A stretch of 64,000 nt of DNA from Coriaria nepalensis (lineage: Eukaryota; Streptophyta; Magnoliopsida; Cucurbitales; Coriariaceae): assembly GCA_027186245.1 (NCBI GenBank), contig CP114489.1, forward strand, positions 8,253,501-8,317,500, in the 5' to 3' direction. The notes under the pieces are model-generated. The model was not told the origin of the DNA. It made no database searches and saw nothing but the letters and a program-made list of their open reading frames with translations. The translations under genes were made by a program, and so were the position numbers. Below are positions 20,740 to 31,934 of the stretch, in pieces. Within the stretch, counting starts at the first letter, position 1. Each line of letters starts with the position of its first letter.

Positions 20740-23332
20740 CGTCTGCAAGCTGGAGCTTCCTGGCTCTTATGACAACTCTCTTGGTAAAGTGTCCTGGAAA
20801 GAAACAGGGGTGATATCTTTTTCCTTTTTTTCACTTTGGATATACATGGAGAGATCATTAGGAAATCAAGGAGATGAAAAGAATTAAATTAAATTGTATT
20901 ACCTTAGAAAGCTACCTACTTGAAAATTTTTGGTTAGTCATCAGGGTCTTTATATCAAACTCCTAGAAGAGGGGAGAAGGGAAAGATGATTCTATTTGCA
21001 TCATAGAGGAGCTTCTTTGTATATTTAAAATGCTATTAGAACGACTGCAATTGGTTGTTAGTCTGCATAATGGATCATCAGACGCATTGGTTTCGAACTC
21101 AAGATGCTGAAATGTACACTTCTTAAACCTCCCCTTCTATGAAAATTGAAAAGTTCTTTCTCATTTTTGTAGCACTTCAGTAGTGAAAGGATTTGTATTG
21201 GTTTTCAGGTATCTTAAAACTCTTTCCTTTACTGGAAAATGTACGGTCTCTGCAACTGAGCTCTTTTAGCTTTTTATTTATTTTTTTCTTCTGTTTCCAA
21301 TTTGTATTTTCATCTTTCTTGCTTTCCCAATTGTTTCTGTCATGGATGAAACCTTCTTTAAGTGCCATTCTTTCTTTGATGCTTCAGAAGATGTATTCCT
21401 CGTTCAACTGATGTCATCTCTCGGCAATGCCTTGGAACCATCCAAAGAGGGTGAGGTATTGTGTTACACCATCACATTGTTTTTAATTTCCTTGCATATT
21501 ATTACGGTTTTCTGAATTTCTCACTCTTTTACCATTATCTGAAGCTGGTCAATTTCTTCAGATTAGCATTAGTTCATCCTATTAACACTGTAATGTGTAT
21601 TTAATTCTGAACATTTAGAGATCAAATGAAGTAGTTTCTATTTCTACTCTTGTATTTAATTTCATTGTGAAATTAATTAGCAACTTTGGGAACAGTCTTT
21701 TCTCTTTTTCATGTGGTACAACAACGGATATGTAATGGGTTGAAACTAAGAAAAGTTGTACTCAATTAGAACTAATGGTGCAATAATTAGTATACTCGAG
21801 GACTGTTTTGAATGAAGTGGATCCCCATGTTCGAAAGTTAAATCTTCATGCTGTGATTTATATTTGAAACTTTCAAATTGAAAGTGTCCTTCAAATGTTT
21901 GTATAGGATTTCCACATGAAAGCTTACAATGTGCGAATGTGCGGAAAATATTCTGAATATAGGGATTCTGAAACTCCACTGTCGCTGATAACCCCTTTTT
22001 TCTATAATTGGGTACACAAGTTCTGGGCTTTTATGTAAATTTTGATTCAAGTAGCCACAATGAAATCTACATTAGCAGAATACATTGGGAAATTTCAGAA
22101 AGAAGCAATCGAGTATGGAAATCCATGACTCATAACTGTTCTTCCAGAAAGCTCATGGTTAGTCTTCTCATCTTGTTTACTATGTAGTTAGTGACATTGA
22201 AGTGCCTGTTAATTTCGTATTCGGTTCTTTTCATTCCTCTTATTTGAATTTCTGTTGATTCTATACAAGTTTTTATTAATTATATATATACAACGTTTAT
22301 CTCACAGTAATTTGTACAAAGAGAGCCTATAAAATTCATCTTTTTTCTTTTTTCTTTTTTTGGGTACGACTTTTGAGCAAGCAATGGTGGGTCAGTTTGT
22401 CAGTTTGTCTTCGATGATTGCTTTGTACAGCTGGTCAGTTTGTCTTGCAACATTTTTATGATCATACATGTCTTATCTTTTGTGACAGTGGTGGGTCGCA
22501 ACTTAAGAGTCAATAGTTTCTTAAGCAATCTGAAGTCTAAACATAGTTTTTGTCTGAAAAACTTCGTCTATACGAATCACTGTTGAGCTTCTAACATACT
22601 TACGATATGCATATAGATTGCAGCCAATCTCTGTACAAAGTTGTCCACCTGGGAGGATTTAATTTTTCTCTCCAATTTAGCAAATTTAATGTTCATTAAA
22701 ATAAATTCTTGGGATATTTTTAGAGAAATCCTTCAAGTAATATGAAATTATGAATATTCGAATATTCTAACAAGTAGATTTGGATGTAAACCCATATCAA
22801 CCGCCTTAAACAGTAGCATATATTCTTTTAGAAAGTCTTCAGTCTATTAGCCAAAAAGCGATTACTACATAAAAAATTTGATGTTCAAGTACAAACTGGC
22901 TAGCAAGTGTTATAAAATAAATTTTAATTCTCTTTTCAGTTGTACATACTATTGCAAAAAAAAAAAAAAAGGGTAAAATAAAAACATATTGTAATAAGAA
23001 GATGAGGATCAGTTTTCACGAGACGGAGCAAAACATACGTAAAGTCAGTGTACCTTCGAGGAAAAGCCATGGTGTTATTGACTATTCGTCTAATTTTGAC
23101 ATTACATTCTTAATTGCTTACTAGAATTTTGCACAAAAGAATAGCAAGTGATTTTCGTTAAATAAGCTACAACGTCACGTTAGAGGTTTTTGTTTCGCTC
23201 TCTTGTATATTCATAATAAAAAAGACATTTATAAAGTCCAAAGTTGTGGCAACCAAAACACAGGCAAGCAGAAGCTTATGCTCCTCTAATGAAGTAGGAG
23301 GAGCGAGCTCAATCATAATCGGTTAAATCAAA
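20740..23332. other. Intergenic region downstream of the PPR gene
   Basis: No gene is supported over about 2.6 kb. The ORFs here are short and lack coding character. The sequence is T-rich on the plus strand, with CTTTCTTT-type tracts and a poly(A) run at about 22956-22970. Alternative long 3' UTRs of the PPR gene could extend into its first part. Confidence 0.5.
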
Positions 23333-23537
23333 ATGGAGTCTAACAATTATACGACATATAGCAGCAGCAGCAGCACAAGCGAGAAGGAAGACGAAGAAGA
23401 ACAAGAGCACGACTAGTGGTTATGAGGACGATGGGTTGTTTGAGAGAAAGCTTGATCATGTTCACAGCGGACTAGTGGGTGTGAACATAAAGCTGCTGTG
23501 TATCAAGGAAGTGCAGGAAGATGTTAATGAGTTGTGA
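23333..23537 (+). other. Small acidic/serine-rich ORF remnant
   Basis: An ATG at 23333 starts a 27-codon frame with a run of Ser (AGC repeats) and then an acidic EKEDEEEQEHD stretch, ending in TAG at 23414. In another frame the text continues SGYEDDGLFERKLDHVH to a TGA at 23535. Together these could be a small acidic plant protein with a frameshift, or simple-sequence DNA that happens to be open. I cannot assign a family. Confidence 0.25.
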
Positions 23538-23739
23538 GGAAGAGGAAGAGGAGAGTAGTTTGTTCTCATTTGATTTTAGAAATTGGAGGGATTGTGTTTA
23601 TGTCGGAATTGTGATTATGCCGGGATTGGGAAGAGCGAGTCGAGCAGTTTGTGTTATGACTTTAATCGATTTCAATAATCATTTTAATCTTTATGTATAT
23701 TTAATTTCAGATTTAGTAAAGTAGAAAATTAAAAAATAT

Positions 23740-24215
23740 ATAAGATATATAGTGGTTCATCATAATGGGCTACTCCACTTGAGATTCGAATAATCAATTG
23801 AAAATTCATGTACACTATGATGATAGTTCTCTCTTTACAATCAATCTCAAAATCAACTACCAAATCATATCAAGAACCTTAACTACCAAATCATAATGGT
23901 ACATATCTCATACTAAAAGAATCACACTTCTCAAATCATACGAAATATAAATGGAGGCAAGCTTGAACATATATGCAAGATCAGAATCAACAAATCATAG
24001 AGATAACCAAAGAGAGAGTAAATCCTAACGCAACCGTGGAAGAGAGAAAAATAAGAGAGAGAGATGAGTTATCATCCTAATGAGAAAAAGGAATGATGGT
24101 TACGGAGAGATAAGTTAATTGGTACTGGTTTTGAGCCAATCAAAGCCTTAACCCGATTGCTAAAGAAACTGGCCCGCCTCGATTTTGGGCTTCAACTCAG
24201 ACCTAAGCTCAACAA
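23740..24215 (-). repeat. Putative 3' LTR of the copia element
   Basis: On the minus strand a purine tract, AAAGGTGGAGA (24227-24217), is followed at once by TGTTGAGC. This is the usual junction of polypurine tract and LTR start in copia elements. The AT-rich sequence down to about 23740 is the probable LTR. Its other boundary is not defined because no second LTR was found. Confidence 0.55.
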
Positions 24216-24239
24216 TCTCCACCTTTGAAGTTCAAACCC

Positions 24240-24556
24240 ATTCAAACCTCAAACTAGGTTTTCTCCTACCATCCAATGCATTGGAATCAATCAAAATGCT
24301 TCATTGCCTTTAGGCACCGAAACAGTCACCAAACATGTAATAAGTCCAAACAGTGTTTGTGGTAACTATTTTGGTATTCATATATGAGGGGTTTTTCTAA
24401 GTAGGGACCTTGGACAAAGTCAATATACCCTAGAGGCTAATAAATCTCTGACAAAATGATACTTTACATCCATATGTTTAGTCATCCAGTTTAATTTCTT
24501 TCAAGAAACTTGGTTCAACCAAACAGCTTCCTTAAAAACTTCAGTAACAGCTATTG
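24240..24556 (-). pseudogene. Copia RNase H C-terminal part
   Basis: The minus strand reads AVTEVFKEAVWLNQVS, then MTKHMDVKYHFVRDLL. These are the conserved segments of copia RNase H after the S-x-x-EAEY motif. The first of them lies directly next to the LTR-like insertion, which appears to separate it from the EAEYVA block at about 26340-26325. Confidence 0.75.
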
Positions 24557-26265
24557 GAAAATGGGTTTAGAATTTCGCAGCGGAAATGATTATCGGTCCC
24601 AATATAACAAAAGTTTTTTAAAAACTTTTAACGATCTCTTAGATATATATAAATTAATCTTTCAGCTATACGAAGAGATTATATTTTAGTCTACGCAAAT
24701 CATTCGATGAGACTCATACCACAATCTTTCAGATCGATCCTCAATACACTAAGATGTGTGTGAGTATGTAGAGATGACTAGGTCTTCTTTTTCTTTTTAT
24801 TAGGAAAAAGCCTCTTCAAAAAGCTTTATTGAAATAGGATTCTATTAGGTTTTCTATTTAATATTATTTTTAATTTAAACTCTTTAAATTAATTAAATTG
24901 ATAATTCAATCATAATACTAAATGATAAGATGATCTAATATGGTCAAATCTTTTCAAATCTAATTTAAAATAGATAAGAATTTAAAATAGAATTTTATCT
25001 ATTTTAAATCATATCATATCTTTGATTTGATCAAATCTTTTCAAGTATAATTTCAAATAGAATCTTATTAATTAAGTCATATCATATATTTAATTTAGTC
25101 AAATCTTATTTAAAATAAGATTTCATATATTTTAAATCAAATCATATCTTATTGAATTTTAAAGTAGTTTCTCAAACCTATTTAAATTTGACTTACCTAA
25201 TCATAATATTAAATTAATATCTCATATCAATTTAATATTATATATATATATATAATATTTAATTCAACATTAAATATATTATTATTTAATAAATGAATTT
25301 CAAAATTAATCATTTAAAATATATCTTTTAATTAATTAATTAATTAACACTAATTATCTCATAATTATAACTTTACCCCATAAAACTATTTTCTTGCAAA
25401 TAAATTCTTTTTCAACATTTGTCATTCTTACCCTATACAATGTTTTATAGAGGCGACCTGGGACTGGACCTATAATTCCAAACTTGAATAAATTAGATTA
25501 TTAATTAAATTTTTTAATCTAATAAATCTATTTTATTAATTCGTATATTATTCCACTAAAAATATGAGATTGCACTCTTGCAATTATAGAATATATTACT
25601 AAGCAATCTCTAGTAGTTTATTGATATTATCATTACATACAATCTAATCCTTTAAAAATTGATTCATAATTGGAGCTGGTCAAAATTACCGTTTTACCCC
25701 TCTAATTATCTCTTTATCCTTAAGGAACTAATATACAATCTTCTATGAAGAAGATTTGGATTCCATATATGTAAATCATGTTCCCAGCCATTTATCCCAA
25801 TGAATCTCCAAAAGAAAATTCTTTAGCTTATCTTACAAACAAACCGTGACGAGTAAATCAAAAGATCCAATTGTTCATGACTACTCAGGATTCAGATTGA
25901 TATGCATATGATCATCTATTGATATGAATAAAATTATGTATGACAAATGGTATTTTAATAAAGAATTAATTCATATCAGGTTATGTCTTATATAATCCAA
26001 TTATATAAAGAATTTTCACTAAGATGTCTATTTACATCAGTGATCTGAATCTAGATCCTTTGCATTCGTAATGCTAGCGGACCGTATTAGCAGCTATTAA
26101 GTAAAGATTTCACACTTTAATATGTTTTACATAATTTAATTCATTATCTATAATCTTAATCCTCTCGTACCAATACAAGATTATAGTCACATAAATAAAT
26201 TTGAATTTTTTTGATATTTATACATATTATTTAATAATAATACATTCAAAACAATTATATAAAAA
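24557..26265. mobile_element. LTR-like insertion within the copia element
   Basis: About 1.7 kb of non-coding AT-rich DNA starts with TATTGGAAAATGGG...TTTCGCAGCGGAAA on the plus strand, like the TGTTGGAAA start of many plant copia LTRs. It interrupts the host copia RNase H. It includes several degenerate AT-rich direct repeats (ATTTTAAATCATATCATATCTT type, 24940-25150) and a run of ATs at about 25238-25256. Candidate identities are a solo LTR or a non-autonomous LTR element. The right-hand boundary is uncertain between about 26170 and 26270. Confidence 0.45.
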
Positions 26266-26269
26266 AATG

Positions 26270-26435
26270 TCAATTTCATTAATTTCATAAAACAATATTC
26301 ATCATGTGCTTTCAGAGCGCTATGCTGAACAAGAGCCACATACTCTGCTTCTATAGAAGACAGGCATACAAGAGGCTGAAATTGGGTTTTCCAACTTACA
26401 CAATTTCTAAGAAAACACATCAATCCATTTCCCAT
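26270..26435 (-). pseudogene. Copia RNase H N-terminal part
   Basis: The reading SWKTQFQPLVCLSSIEAEYVAL is the core of copia RNase H (WKS/T-K-x-Q ... STxEAEYxA). The similarity is lost a few codons after EAEYVA, where AT-rich sequence takes over. Confidence 0.75.
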
Positions 26436-26478
26436 AATTTAAACCCACATATGAAGTAGAGTTTAAGTATCTAATAAG

Positions 26479-27442
26479 CTACTTCAAAGTAATCCAGTGA
26501 TCATATCCATAATTAGACATATATCTCAATAATGTAATAGAGAAACTAAGATCAGGTCTAGTACTAATCATGGAGTACATTACACATCCTATTGCATTTG
26601 AATATGAGATATCATTCATTTTACATTTTTCTAAGTCAGATTTAGGTGTTTGATATCTACTTAAAACATAATGACCTGCTAAAGAAACAAGTTTACAATT
26701 CGATAAACCAAATTGAAATGCAACCTTTTTCAAGTAATTTGTTTGGTATAGTTTAAGTGAATACTTAGTTTTATCCCTAGTAATCTCCATACCGAGAATT
26801 TTTGAAGCTTTACCTAAGTCTTTCATATCAAACTTAGAGTTCAATTTATGTTTTAATATAAGGATTTTAGCCTTTGATTTACTAATGATTAACATATCAT
26901 CTACATAGAGTAATAGAAACACAGGTTTGTTGTGAACACATGAAAAATACATACAAGAATCATATTTGCTTCTAGAATATCCAAAATTTAACATACAAGA
27001 GTCAAATATTTTATACCATTGTCTAGGTGACCATTTAAGTCCATACAAAGATTTCTTTAGCAAGCAAATATATTCCGTTTTAGATTTATCTACAAAACCT
27101 AAAAGCTATCTCATCTATAATTCTTAATCAAGACTATTATGTAGGAATGTAGTTTTAACATCCAACTGTTCTATTTCAAAATCATAATAGGCAGCAACAG
27201 AAAGCATAATCCTAATAAATTTGAATTTAACAACTAGGGAGAAAATTTTCATGATAGTATATACCCTGTTTTTGTGTGAATCCCTTAGCTACTAACTTAA
27301 CCTTAAATCTATGAGGGTCCATAAGGTTCATACCTTCCTTGAGTTTGAATAACCACTTACACTCAATTATTCTCCTTTTTTCTTGTTTGGGAACTAGCTG
27401 CCAAGTTTGATTGATAATTAAAGAGTTGATCTCTTCCTTCAT
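26479..27442 (-). pseudogene. Copia reverse transcriptase
   Basis: 27442-27227 carries the start of the domain (MKEEINSLI, TWQLVPKQ, ECKWLFKLKEG, RFKVKLVAKGFTQKQG). 27063-26479 carries the palm and later parts (LKKSLYGLKWSPRQWY, the catalytic YVDD within LLYVDDMLI, DMKDLGKASKILGMEI, YSNAIGCVMYSMISTRPDL). The YVDD box is intact, but there are stops between the two frames and missing sequence near 27070-27220. Confidence 0.9.
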
Positions 27443-27937
27443 GGCTTTGAGCCATTGTTCCCTTTAAAGAGATGTCATTGTTGCTTGATAATCAACAAGT
27501 TTAGATGTATTTGTTTCTATACTTGCAACTAAAGCAACATAGATCAAATTTGCATATGAATATCTAGGATTAAGTCTAAGTTCCCTTCTTTCTCTATCCC
27601 TATTAAGCTGATAATCATGCAATTCATTATCAAGTGTAGTATCATGATGTTCAGTTTTTATTTCAAAATCACCATCAATTGTGGGGTCCGCATCATCATA
27701 TGGTTGGTTGATATTGGTAGGAATGCCCTCCAATTATTCCTTAGAAAATCTATCAGTGGTTACATTCTCCACCTCCTTTGAAGGAATTTGGTAAATCAAC
27801 ATTCTCATGATGTGATGCAATAGTTGAATTGCATGGGAACAATAATTCATTAAAGATCACATTTCTACTAATAATAAATTTTACACCAGATGCTTCCTTA
27901 TCCTATAATCTATAACTTTTAGACCCTTCTTGGTATC

Positions 27938-28621
27938 CTAAGAAACACATTTAGTTAATCTAGGATCTAATTTGTCATCAGATTTGTGAGAGTATGATGC
28001 ATAACTAAACACTCTAATATCATCTAGTGATACTAATTTTTCAGACCAAACATACTCAGAACATTTAAAATCAATAGTAGAAGAGGGAGTCATATTAATT
28101 AAGTATGCAACATTTTTCACAGTTTCACCCCAAAAAGGTTTTGAGATTCCATTAGCGATTATGATGCATCTCAACCTATCTAATGTTATATTCATGTGTT
28201 CTGCAATACCATTCTATTGTGGAGTATATGGTACAGTTCTCAATCTAAGTATGCAATGATTAGAATAATACTTATTAAGCTGATGATTACATAATTTCAT
28301 GCCATTATCAGTTTTTAAAGTTTTAACTCTTTTTTCAGTCTGTTTTTCAATCAATGTTTTCCATTAAACAAATTTCTCAAATGTTTCATCTTTTGATATC
28401 AATAAGAATACCCAAGTTTTTCTACTAAAGTCATCAATTATAAATGGAAAATTCTTGTTACCACCATGAGAGAAGACCTTTTCAGGCCCCCATAAATCAA
28501 CATGAAAATTGTCTAAACAATGCTTAACCAATGCACCCTTACCAAAACTAAGTTTCTGCTGTTTACTAAAGATACAATTCTCACATAATTCAAGTGCAGT
28601 AACTTTGTCCTTACCTAGCAT
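27938..28621 (-). pseudogene. Copia integrase
   Basis: Minus-strand frames 28621-28364 and 28195-27938 give the integrase: a C-x2-C remnant (LCENCIFSKQQKL), HVDLWGPEKV with the first catalytic Asp, FIIDDFSRKTWVF, and later MNITLDRLRCIIIANGI followed by FWGETVKNVAYLIN. A stop at about 28363 separates the halves. The segment between them (about 28200-28360) holds the second Asp and Glu region in broken form. Confidence 0.85.
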
Positions 28622-29470
28622 ACCATACTTACTTAAGAGCTATAAGCCCTTATGGCTTACATGGCCAAGCTTCAAGTACCATAGTTGTGTCTTATCATGA
28701 TCTGATACAAGAGCAAATTAGTACAAGCATTAAAATAATATCCAGACATAATATATGAGCAATGCTTTTTAATTCCTAATAGAATAGGTTTATTTTCTTT
28801 ATGTACAATTAATTTTCCTTTTTTTGCTTTATATATATATCTTTATTCATTTAGAGTTCCTAAAGAGATGAGATTTCTTTTTAGGTCAGACATATGCCTT
28901 ACTCGAGTTAACATGATTATATTTTCATTACGCAGTTTAAGAGAAATATTTTTTATATCTAATATTCTGCATTTCTGATTATTACCCATGTATACATATC
29001 TATCATGATAATTTTTAAATCATTCCCTATTTGGACTCATATGAAATGAATACCATGAATCTAAGATCCCTTCATTTATACTAATGCAACTAGACACATT
29101 CAACAATATGTGGCAGTGTTACTATCCTATACTAAGTTACCTTCAATTGATACTTGACCCTGTGTTCTTTTAAATGCAAAACAATCCTTTTTAATATGAC
29201 TTAACTTCCCATAGTGATAGAATTTCCTAGTGTTAGTGTTCCCACCCTTCTTCTTATCAAAAAATGTATTCTTTTGTTTCTTTTAAGTAGAATTACTAAT
29301 GAAGTTTGACTCTTTCTTACCTTTTACAAACAAACTAGAGTTAGACTTCTTAGCTGCCCTAAAATTCTATCGTATTTCTGCTAAGATTTTAGTGATGCGT
29401 GATATTAAACCCCAAACTGATGATGATGGTTAGTTTGTTTTTGCTAAACTAAATGATATCTAAGTAGGGG

Positions 29471-31934
29471 TGTTACAAATGATATGGATGATAAGGTCTT
29501 AGAATACTTCCAAGACTTTCAGGATCCATACAAGGATTACACACCTTTGAATGGGGAATTCTCTAGTTCCTCTTTGAAAAAGAGGAAATAATTTCATCTT
29601 TACTTTCTAACTATTGTGGGACCGATCGACTAATAATTTTTAGGATACGCATGCTCGACAACATGAATATGCTTTTCATAATTCTTATCCAACAACTTTA
29701 GTGAAAGTAGCTTTTCTTGTGTAAGGTAACTTTTGTAAGAAATGATCAGATTCCTATTGTTTTATCTTTATCTGTTTGCATAAGAGAATCTTATCTCATT
29801 ATGTACTTTTACTTTTAGCTTGTATTTATAAAGCATTCGAGCTCCTTCATAAATCATTGAGGAGAACATGCTAAAATCTTTTTATAATATTTTCCTTACT
29901 GAGTCAATAAATTATATTATTAAGATTTTAGTATTTCTGCTTTACTTTCTTCTCTTTTATTTTACTTATAGTCACTCCTCCTCCTCATCTATATAACCCA
30001 TTCTTCCAATCTTGATCAAAGCTTCTACCCTTCATGCAAAAGGATAAGGGAAACTTAATTTTATTTTAGAGAAAAATTTTAAGGGCTAGACGATTCTATT
30101 TTTTTGATGATTTACAAGTGAGCTATAGACTCTATAAAAACATCCAAAAGAACTGCAAACCACATAAAGAGATAAAATTATCGAATGCAACAAGACAAAA
30201 AGAAAAAGAAAAGTACTAAGAAGGAATCTTATCCTCCCTTTACAAAAGCTTCTCTAAAAAAGTGACTTTACATAAATTTTCAAGTAGAAATCTCGAAAGC
30301 AGATTTAAATTAATATGTTGCTAGGTCATGACTGTTTTTAATAATAAATGGAGTCGACTGATCCTACAATAGTTGGAAGACAAAAGGAAAAGTCTAGAGG
30401 ATAATAATTCCTCTGAATTATTTTCTCTTCTTGGAAGCGAAAAAACAAATAGAATATTATCAACAAGAGAACTTAAGAAATAGAATATAATCAACCAAAG
30501 AACTTATGAAATATATCCAACTTTCTTATTTAATTTTTTTACTTATATATTTTATTTTATATAATACTATATTTATAGGCTCATGAATATAAAAATTAGA
30601 ATATTAAAAAATATGAATTACAATAATAATAAATATGTAGGATAAATAATGAATTAAAGATAGAAGATAAAAAGAGACAAGTAGAAGTGATAGAGGAGAA
30701 TGTCAATAGCCATCGCCACTCATATATAAGTACCGCAAAAGTCAAATTGCTAACTTGCCTGTTTATTCATCAATGGTATAATTTTGACTCTTCAAGTTAA
30801 GAAACTTACAAAAATGAACTACTAAGTAATATCTTATGTAGGGTTCACTACGTGTTTGAATACTTCAAACAAAGATTCAGTTTGGTTTTTGTACGTTCCT
30901 CAATTAAATATTTATGCACAATTCTAAAACCAATTGAATTTTTCATTATGGACAATCTTAGAAACCACACACTTAATAATAAGAAAAAAGAGGGATATGA
31001 AACGTGGCCCAAAGTTCTTTGCATGTTGTAAAATTGTTTATAATTATAAACTATACTATATGAATCTGATTGAGCAGGAAGGTACGGATAAGGTACATAA
31101 AAGGCTTAAAGCAAGATTGAAGATTCCAATTTCAGATAATAAAGCCGTTGAGCATCGTTTTGCAACTAACATTGTTTTATCTCTTTCAGAAAAAAAACTG
31201 TTTTTTTTTTTAATCTTAAAATGCAAGTAACTTTTTAATGGAATAAAAGTGCTTTCTCACTGTAAATTTTATATATCATAATATTTGAAAAGTTAAATAC
31301 AATACAGTAATCGAAACGGTGAGTTTAGCGACCGATTAGAAGAGAAGATGGCCACAGAAAGAGAACTCCTTCTTAGAAAGATGAACAAAAGTCAGAGGTC
31401 AACTGGTCAATATCATACGCGCATCGGCCAATAATTTAAAAGCCAAAAATGAAGGAAAAGTGTTATTCTTTCACTCTAATTACCCTGCAACGACCTACTG
31501 TTCACCTTTCCCTCCCTCTCTTTTTTAGGGTTCTTATGATTTATGTCCAAATTCCTGTTTCTTCTTCGTCGGATTTCTTCAATCCCATTTCTGTAGGTAA
31601 ATTGGAAATCCAAACAGATTTTCATGTTATTTCTTCATCGGTGCAGCGATTTTCAAAATTTCAAAGCATTCCAGATGTTAAATGCTTGAATTTTTCCCCC
31701 TCTCATTTTCGTTCTGTAGAAATGATTCAACTTAGCTTGATTTTTCATTTCTTTATCGATCTGAACTCAGCTGCTTGAGTTTTTCTTTGCGGTAATGGCG
31801 GTCGATCGTTTCACATTTCGTGCTTATTATTCCTAAGGTTGTCCGATCGCATTCAAAATTTTAAGCATCTAAGTTCTATTTTCTTAGCATTTTGAAAATA
31901 AATATTTTGAGGTTCAGAGAGTTTATTAAGAAAA
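29471..31934. other. Intergenic region and 5' leader of the C2-GRAM gene
   Basis: No gene is supported from 29471 to about 31430; it is AT-rich and full of stops. From about 31450 to 31934 the CT-rich, less AT-rich sequence is probably the 5' UTR and core promoter of the C2-GRAM gene, including CAACGACCTAC and TTCTTCTTCG runs. A 109-codon frame at 31449-31778 is probably incidental to this leader. Confidence 0.5.

Larger units (their letters stand above)
23740..29470 (-). mobile_element. Ty1/copia retrotransposon, minus strand, split by an insertion
   Basis: Reading the minus strand gives the copia order: gag end with a zinc-knuckle remnant (about 29230-29180), integrase (28621-27938), reverse transcriptase (27442-26479), RNase H (26435-26270), a 1.7 kb interruption, the RNase H C-terminus (24556-24240), a polypurine tract and a putative 3' LTR. 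Frames are interrupted by stops, so the element is dead. No 5' LTR was found above 29470, so the start of gag and the left end are missing or diverged. Confidence 0.85.

Noticed and set aside
31449..31778. 109-codon ORF just before the C2-GRAM gene
   Set aside because: Lies in the CT-rich 5' leader and has no homology features; at most an upstream ORF, which I cannot support.
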